A stretch of DNA of 11,276 nucleotides, from contig JBDKUE010000226.1 in NCBI GenBank assembly GCA_039679855.1, positions 1 to 11,276 of the forward strand, in the 5' to 3' direction. The stretch's first letter is position 1. Each line of letters begins with the position of its first letter. Origin of the DNA: UBA5314 sp039679855. Its GTDB lineage: Bacteria > Bacillota > Syntrophomonadia > Syntrophomonadales > Syntrophomonadaceae. Positions 6,672 to 11,276 of the stretch are shown here, piece by piece. The translations under genes and the position numbers were made by a program. The notes under the pieces were generated by a model. It did no database searches. It was not told the DNA's origin and saw nothing but the letters and a program-made list of their open reading frames with translations.

Positions 6672-8228
6672 TCAAGGAGCCGACGTTTCCAGAAGTATGA
6701 GCAGGCGATCAAACTCCAGGCTGTCCATCATTTGCTGCAATATTTCACCGCTGTTTTGGTCCAGGGCCTTAATAGCTTCGATAATTTCCCGGGTTTTTTC
6801 AATGTTCAGGCGCAATACCGCTTCGCCGAGTTCCCTGCGCAGGTCGGCGGGAATAATAAGCTCTGTTTCAAGCTTCTTTGGAGCCGGATATGCTGGCTGT
6901 CGCGAGGCTTCCAGACCGCTTACCGGCCGGTTCTGGCGGGGGGTAATAACCTGGTTCTCTACTCCCATTTTCACTCGAGCCTCGAGGTGAAAAGTGCTCC
7001 CTTTGCCCGGTATGCTGCTGACGGTGATGTCGCCACCCATAAGCCGTGCGTACTCTCTGCTTATGGCCAGGCCCAAGCCGCTGCCGTTGTTTTGTTTGTT
7101 GCCGCTTTCAACCTGTTCAAAATACTGGAACAGACGGGCCAGATCTTGCTCTGAAATACCCGGCCCGGTGTCTTGAACTTCCACAAACAGAATTATATCC
7201 TGCTCCTGTTTACGAAAAGAAGCCTTTACTGCAATAGCGCCTTTTTCTGTAAACTTGTCCGCATTGGCGATCAAGTTGATCAGAATCTGCCTTAATTTGC
7301 TTTCATCACCCTCAATATAACGGGGCATTTGCTCATCTACCTGCACAAATAAAGCCAGGTCTTTGCTCATCGTATCGTGTTTAAACATGGCTTCAAGTTC
7401 GCCCACCATAGCGTAGAAATCAAATGTTGTTACTTCCAGGCTTACCTTTTTGGCCTCGATCTTGGATATTTCAAGTATTTCATTGATAAGACCCAGCAGG
7501 TGTCTGCCGCTGCTGCTCATTATTTCCAGGTATTCAATCTGCTCATTGTTCAAGGTGGTATTATCCTGCAGCAGCTGGGAATAGCCCAGAATGATATTGA
7601 GGGGGGTTCGCAATTCATGACTCATATTGGCCAGGAAGATTCCCTTGGCTTTATTGGCCGTTTCAGCCTTTTCTTTGGCTACAGCCAGTTCGGCCGTCCT
7701 TTCAACCACTAGTTCCTCCAGGTGCATACGGTGTCTTTCCAGTTCGGCTTCTGCCTGCTGGCGTTCAGTAATATCTCTGGCTACAGCTACTGCGTATATC
7801 CCATCATCAAAAGCGGCCACCCTGATGCTTGCTTCAACCGGAATGCTATCTCCCTCTTTTCGGTTGAGGGTGGTAATCAGAGTTACCTTCTCATTTATTA
7901 ATAATTCCCGGTTCAGTCCAAGCCGTTTCATTGATTCAAAACTGGCCAGGCTAGTTAGCTCTTGCACTGATATAGTGAGCAGTTCTTTGCGAGAAAACCC
8001 TAGCAAGCGGCAGGCTGAATCGTTGCAATCGGCTATCAGCAGGGAAGGTAGTCTTATGAGAAAAATGGCGTCATTACTCTGGTCCAGCAATGCTTTAAAC
8101 CGCTCCAGCTCGACCAATCTCTGCTGCAGCTCGGGATAATAGGTTTTGCGCATCGATTGTTCACCCAGTCCGATGAGCTTTTCCCGCAGCGGATCCCAGT
8201 TGTCGGGAGTATTATAATGCCTCTTCAT
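6672..8228 (-). CDS. Soluble PAS-domain sensor histidine kinase, probable ErcA partner
   Basis: A 518-residue cytosolic kinase with no signal peptide or membrane segment. Domains in order: a PAS domain (about 43-155, ending VARDITERQQAEAE); a helical coiled-coil linker (about 155-195); a HisKA domain with the phosphoacceptor His in MSHELRTPL (H204); and a HATPase domain with N box NLIANADKFT (N322), G1 box DTGPGIS (about 353-359), F box LFQYFEQ and G2 box GSGLGLAIS (382-390). After a proline-containing linker (about 425-450), residues 455-515 form a helical tail of the kind often found after the receiver in hybrid kinases; here there is no receiver and the tail has no His. The ATG at 8228 follows GAGGT and overlaps the end of the ErcA-like gene by 17 bases, implying translational coupling. 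The response regulator two genes upstream is its likely partner. The signal sensed is unknown. Confidence 0.93.
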   Translation of the reverse strand: MKRHYNTPDNWDPLREKLIGLGEQSMRKTYYPELQQRLVELERFKALLDQSNDAIFLIRLPSLLIADCNDSACRLLGFSRKELLTISVQELTSLASFESMKRLGLNRELLINEKVTLITTLNRKEGDSIPVEASIRVAAFDDGIYAVAVARDITERQQAEAELERHRMHLEELVVERTAELAVAKEKAETANKAKGIFLANMSHELRTPLNIILGYSQLLQDNTTLNNEQIEYLEIMSSSGRHLLGLINEILEISKIEAKKVSLEVTTFDFYAMVGELEAMFKHDTMSKDLALFVQVDEQMPRYIEGDESKLRQILINLIANADKFTEKGAIAVKASFRKQEQDIILFVEVQDTGPGISEQDLARLFQYFEQVESGNKQNNGSGLGLAISREYARLMGGDITVSSIPGKGSTFHLEARVKMGVENQVITPRQNRPVSGLEASRQPAYPAPKKLETELIIPADLRRELGEAVLRLNIEKTREIIEAIKALDQNSGEILQQMMDSLEFDRLLILLETSAP

Positions 8229-9375
8229 ATACTACCTCAATATCGCGCTGACCGGCCCGGCGCGGGTTGGTGGCCATGCAGGCGTCCATGATCGCGTTTT
8301 TGGCCAACTGTAGAACATCCCCTGGTTTTACCCCAAGCTCACCCAGGGTTCGAGTAATTCCAACGGCCGTCTGCAAGCGGTATATTGCATCAAGCAGGCC
8401 CTTCTTCACCTGTTTTTCATCCCCACCCGGCAGACCCATGGCCCGGGCTATACGTTGATATCTGTCAGCGGCTTCATCGTAGTTAAAGGCGATTACATGG
8501 CGCAAAAGTATAGCATTGCATTCACCATGGGGGAGATCCAAAAGGCCCCCCAAACTATGCGCCATGGCGTGCACCGCTCCCAAAATGGCATTTGAGAAAG
8601 CCAGTCCGGCCAGCATGCTGCCCCTCATCATCCTGGCCCGTAGTTCCATGTCGTCCGGTTTATCAAGGGACTGAATGATGCTGTCGTTAACCAGGCTAAT
8701 TGCTTCCAGGGCCAGGACATCGGTCAATGGAGAACTGGCATTGGATACAAAGGCTTCAATGGCATGGGTCAGGGCATCCATTCCGGTGCAGGCCGCCAGA
8801 TAGGCGGGCATGGTCAACAGGGTTTCCGGATCGATGAGGGCTACGTCCGGAACCAGCATTTTGCTTACAATTGCCATCTTGACGTTCCTCTGCTTATTGG
8901 TGATTATGGCAAATTGAGAAACATCCGCCGAGCTTCCTGAAGTGGTGGGAATGCATATCAGAGGCGGCCCGGGTATTGATACTTGATCGGCGCCTTCAAA
9001 TTCAATGATATGCTGGCTGTTCGTGCTTACGATACCGATTCCTTTGGCACAATCCATCGGACTGCCGCCACCCACCGCAACTATGGCGTGGCATTCCTCT
9101 TTTTGATAGACTTCGGCGCCTGCCATTACCTGTTCAGCCCTTGGATTGGGGCTGATATCAGAAAAAAGACTAGGTGCTAGTCCGGCTTCTTTTAATTTCC
9201 AGATGACATCATTGGTCCATCCAGCTTCTATGACTCCCGGATCGCTTACCACCAGCACTTTGCGAATGCCAAAATTCTTTATATACCTGTCAACCATAAA
9301 CCGGGCTCCGACGCCGGAGACTATTTCTGGAGCGACAAATTTACGCAGTTCCAATGATTCATGCATTTCCGTCAT
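8212..9375 (-). CDS. ercA: Iron-containing alcohol dehydrogenase family protein, ErcA-like regulator
   Basis: A 387-residue group III (Fe-dependent) alcohol dehydrogenase. The NAD-binding GGGSPMDCAKG is at 102-112. The expected metal ligands are all present: D200 and H204 in GMDALTH, H269 in AVHAMAHSLGG, and H283 in LPHGECNA. It could therefore bind Fe or Zn and NAD(H) and may still oxidise alcohols. From memory of the family it most resembles ErcA, the dehydrogenase-like regulator of ethanol oxidation in Pseudomonas: LRKFVAPEIVSG start, VVSDPGVIEAGWT, and the C-terminal NPRRAGQRDIEVVYEEAL. The ATG at 9375 has AAGGAG 7 bases upstream. Its stop lies inside the kinase gene, and it starts 58 bases after the response-regulator gene. 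This setting supports a sensory role. The family assignment is firm; the ErcA label is probable. Confidence 0.85.
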   Translation of the reverse strand: MTEMHESLELRKFVAPEIVSGVGARFMVDRYIKNFGIRKVLVVSDPGVIEAGWTNDVIWKLKEAGLAPSLFSDISPNPRAEQVMAGAEVYQKEECHAIVAVGGGSPMDCAKGIGIVSTNSQHIIEFEGADQVSIPGPPLICIPTTSGSSADVSQFAIITNKQRNVKMAIVSKMLVPDVALIDPETLLTMPAYLAACTGMDALTHAIEAFVSNASSPLTDVLALEAISLVNDSIIQSLDKPDDMELRARMMRGSMLAGLAFSNAILGAVHAMAHSLGGLLDLPHGECNAILLRHVIAFNYDEAADRYQRIARAMGLPGGDEKQVKKGLLDAIYRLQTAVGITRTLGELGVKPGDVLQLAKNAIMDACMATNPRRAGQRDIEVVYEEAL

Positions 9376-9433
9376 AGTATAACTCCTTCTCCTTCTTATG
9401 CGTTGCCAGGCCTCTTTATTTATGTGGGCAGCT

Positions 9434-10801
9434 TTATCTCTCTTGGCTTATCTTTATTTTTGTGAATGCATCTTGCATGACTTTATGCACCTCTTCCCGG
9501 TTGCGCAGTTTTTCTTCGTACATGCGCCGGTCCGCTTCTTTAAAAAGATCGTTAAAACCAGTATGCTGTTCATTGTTTACCGCAAAACCAATAGAAAGCA
9601 TCAAGGGTACACCTTGCTTTTTCCGGTTGTACTCGGCAACTGCTTGCCTGATGCGCTGGCCGGCATCCACGACGGCTGCAAGATCGCTTTCCGGCATTAT
9701 TATCAAAAATTCATCGCCGCCCACTCGCGCCACCGTATCCCCGTGCCGAAACGATTCCCTTAAAAGCTGGGCTACGGCCCGCAGCAGTTCATCTCCCGCC
9801 TCATGGCCCATCGTGTCATTGACCATTTTTAAACAGTCAACATCACAGACGATGATTGCCATGGTGGCTTTGCGCTTCAACCGCTTTATTTCCTGATTTA
9901 AAAAAGTTCGATTGTATAGCCCGGTCAATTGATCATGGAGGCTCAAAAATTTCAACTGCTCCTCAGCCCGCTTGCGTTCCGAAATATCGATAATTGAGGC
10001 AACGCTGGTCTGCGTCCCCGGAATGAGGGTCAGATTCATCAAAATTTCTTTGGTTTGACCTGCACGATCTATAATGCACAATTCAATATTGCGGGGGACC
10101 GCGTGAGGAGCTATTTGGATGAGTATCTGGTATTCTTCTATTCTCTGCCGGTCGCTGTCAGTCATCATATCTTTAAGCTGTATTACTCCCTCGATTTCTT
10201 CCCGGGAGTAAAGGAACAACAGACAAAAGGCTTCATTTACCAGGTTGATGCCAGAGTCCTGAGAAAGAAGCGCCATGGCTGATCCGTTGGCTTCAAAAAC
10301 CGTTCTATACTTTTCGGTGGCCTTCCTTAAGTCCTCTTCCACCCGGCGGCGTTCTTCTATTTCTTGCTGGAGCTGCCGGTTCTTTTCCTCCAGCTGCTGC
10401 TGCAGCAGGCACAGGGAAAGGTGCGATGCAACCCGGGCTAGAACTTCGGCGGGTTCAAAAGGCTTGGTTATATAATCTACCCCGCCCAGCTCAAAGCCTT
10501 TGACTTTATCCTTTACGTCGTCCAGGGCGCTTATAAAAATGATTGGCACCCTGCGGCAGCGCTCATCTTGTTTGATCCTGCGGCATAGCTCATAACCGTT
10601 TATGTCAGGCATGTTTATGTCAAGCAAAATGAGATCAGGCAGTTCGACAGCCAGTGAACGCAAGGCCAGTTCTGCGCTGGTAGCCGGACGCACCTGGTAG
10701 CCGCCCATGTTCAGGATTTCAGTTATCAATTTGAGGTTTGGAGGAAGATCGTCAACCACCAGAATCTGGGGTCGGTTTTCCCTCTCAATTAATAAATCCA
10801 C
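9434..10801 (-). CDS. Response regulator with PAS and GGDEF output (diguanylate cyclase)
   Basis: A 455-residue soluble protein predicted to make cyclic di-GMP when phosphorylated. The receiver domain (12-130) has the acidic pair D17/D18, phosphoacceptor D61 in LLDINMPDING, S91 and K113 in ITKPFEP. A coiled coil (about 131-162) leads to a PAS domain (about 163-278, ending IDISERKRAEEQ). The GGDEF domain (about 285-440) has LTGLYNR, the metal-binding DVD (320-322), VNDTMGHEAGD, and an intact GGDEF active site at 361-365. R352-H-G-D355, five residues before GGDEF, matches the RxxD inhibitory site. The start is GTG at 10801, with AGGAG about 8 bases upstream. It is the first gene of the cassette with the ErcA-like protein and the receiver-less kinase, its likely phosphodonor. 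Confidence 0.94.
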   Translation of the reverse strand: MDLLIERENRPQILVVDDLPPNLKLITEILNMGGYQVRPATSAELALRSLAVELPDLILLDINMPDINGYELCRRIKQDERCRRVPIIFISALDDVKDKVKGFELGGVDYITKPFEPAEVLARVASHLSLCLLQQQLEEKNRQLQQEIEERRRVEEDLRKATEKYRTVFEANGSAMALLSQDSGINLVNEAFCLLFLYSREEIEGVIQLKDMMTDSDRQRIEEYQILIQIAPHAVPRNIELCIIDRAGQTKEILMNLTLIPGTQTSVASIIDISERKRAEEQLKFLSLHDQLTGLYNRTFLNQEIKRLKRKATMAIIVCDVDCLKMVNDTMGHEAGDELLRAVAQLLRESFRHGDTVARVGGDEFLIIMPESDLAAVVDAGQRIRQAVAEYNRKKQGVPLMLSIGFAVNNEQHTGFNDLFKEADRRMYEEKLRNREEVHKVMQDAFTKIKISQER

Positions 10802-11079
10802 GGCTTTTCTCCTGATTTTATATCTTTTTGCCCACCATTCATGTATCGAAAGACTCTTCTTTTACCTTCAACCGTAGCAGGAAGCCAATGCAAGTATACG
10901 TATCCAAATGTATATGGGTTTTTACTTACCGGTCAGGTGGGATTAATTGCTATTAACAAAGATTCTACCAATTTCGACAACATCCTTTATATGTGGTTTA
11001 TTTCATTAAAATAGGACGCCTGCCTTAAAAGGTAGACGTCCTTTGATGCAATCCTATTTCCATCCTATGGTTGACAAAG
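10802..11079 (-). other. 278-base gap between gyrB and the response-regulator gene
   Basis: Contains the gyrB terminator at its start. In the rest (11007-10802) I find no gene and no confident promoter. Two loose -10 candidates occur on the minus strand: TGGTAGAAT (10970-10962, extended -10 type) and TATACT (10898-10893), neither with a recognisable -35. ATACGTAT (10903-10896) is a short perfect palindrome overlapping the second. The promoter of the signalling cassette must lie here if the terminator is efficient. Confidence 0.5.
11008..11042 (-). terminator. Rho-independent terminator after gyrB
   Basis: On the minus strand AGGACG (11042-11037) pairs with CGTCCT (11018-11013). Pairing extends inward through TCTACC and GGCAGG with one G-U and one A-C mismatch, closing on a TTTTAA loop. 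ATTTT follows the stem. It separates gyrB transcription from the signalling cassette. Confidence 0.8.
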
Positions 11080-11276
11080 TCATATATCCAGATTGCTCAC
11101 ATACCTGGCATTGGCTTGAATGAATTCCTTGCGCGGTTCAACATTGTCCCCCATCAAATCAGAGAAGGCTTTTTCAGCCTCGTAGGCTTCTTCAATGGTG
11201 ACCCTTAAAATAGTGCGCTGCTCCATATTCATGGTGGTCTGCCACAGCTGCTCGGGATCCATTTCCCCCAGACCTT
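11080..11276 (-). CDS. gyrB: DNA gyrase subunit B, C-terminal end (runs off the right edge)
   Basis: The last 65 complete codons of the ATPase/TOPRIM subunit of gyrase. The visible sequence begins GLGEMDPEQLWQTTM, a hallmark of the C-terminal TOPRIM/tail region of GyrB, and ends RYVSNLDI, the typical GyrB terminus. The frame is open to the window edge, so this is the 3' end of a longer gene, not a small gene starting at the internal ATG at 11262. A terminator follows about 38 bases after the stop. GyrB normally sits directly before gyrA; here the two are about 4.7 kb apart. Confidence 0.96.
   Translation of the reverse strand, partial: GLGEMDPEQLWQTTMNMEQRTILRVTIEEAYEAEKAFSDLMGDNVEPRKEFIQANARYVSNLDI

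Noticed and set aside
6672..6870. Kinase C-terminal tail as an Hpt phosphotransfer domain
   Set aside because: The helical tail (about residues 455-515) contains no histidine at all.
10893..10898. TATACT as the -10 of the signalling operon
   Set aside because: No -35 resembling TTGACA lies 15-19 bases upstream and there is no extended -10 TG. It is mentioned only as a loose candidate.
11080..11262. A separate 60-codon gene starting at the ATG at 11262
   Set aside because: The frame is open upstream to the window edge and the upstream residues (GLGE) are typical GyrB, so this is the gyrB 3' end.
1..11276. CRISPR arrays, insertion sequences, tRNA or rRNA genes
   Set aside because: I looked for spaced direct repeats, transposase motifs, terminal inverted repeats and tRNA-like cloverleaf ends and saw none.

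Overview
The window reads as chromosomal DNA from an anaerobic, low-to-middle GC Firmicute of the class Clostridia. A Syntrophomonas/Syntrophothermus- or Moorella-like relative is my guess, from protein flavour and gene order only. Every gene I can support is on the minus strand, so the biological order runs from high to low coordinates: gyrB (3' end only), a response-regulator/diguanylate cyclase, an ErcA-type iron alcohol dehydrogenase, a soluble PAS histidine kinase, gyrA, pdxS, pdxT, a serine T-box leader, a class V aminotransferase, and serA (5' two thirds only). The gyrB-gyrA-pdxS-pdxT-[Ser T-box]-serine gene order recalls the origin-proximal region of Bacillus (gyrB gyrA ... pdxS pdxT serS). 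This suggests the window lies near oriC.

Region 11276-11008 holds the end of gyrB and a rho-independent terminator. Region 10801-6672 is a three-gene signalling cassette between the two gyrase genes. It encodes a REC-PAS-GGDEF protein with its phosphoacceptor Asp, GGDEF motif and RxxD product-inhibition site, then an Fe-ADH family protein closest to the ErcA regulatory branch, then a PAS-HisKA-HATPase kinase. The kinase gene overlaps the ErcA gene by 17 bases. None of the three proteins has a membrane segment. I infer a cytosolic alcohol- or redox-responsive two-component system with cyclic di-GMP as output. This is the most interesting part of the window.

Region 6671-3983 holds the gyrA leader and gyrA. 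The leader has a perfect DnaA-box 9-mer, a possible three-way-junction fold, and two Shine-Dalgarno-like sites. GyrA has Ala and Gln at the two positions that normally anchor quinolones. pdxS and pdxT follow closely, with no visible terminator between gyrA and pdxS.

Region 2488-1 is a serine biosynthesis unit. A strong sigma-A promoter abuts the pdxT stop codon and drives a T-box leader with a UCC serine specifier, a UGGC acceptor-pairing bulge and a clear terminator. Downstream are a PLP-dependent class V aminotransferase and serA. The context argues that the aminotransferase does the phosphoserine (SerC) step, and that the PLP made by PdxST feeds it. No mobile elements, CRISPR arrays, tRNAs or rRNAs were seen.
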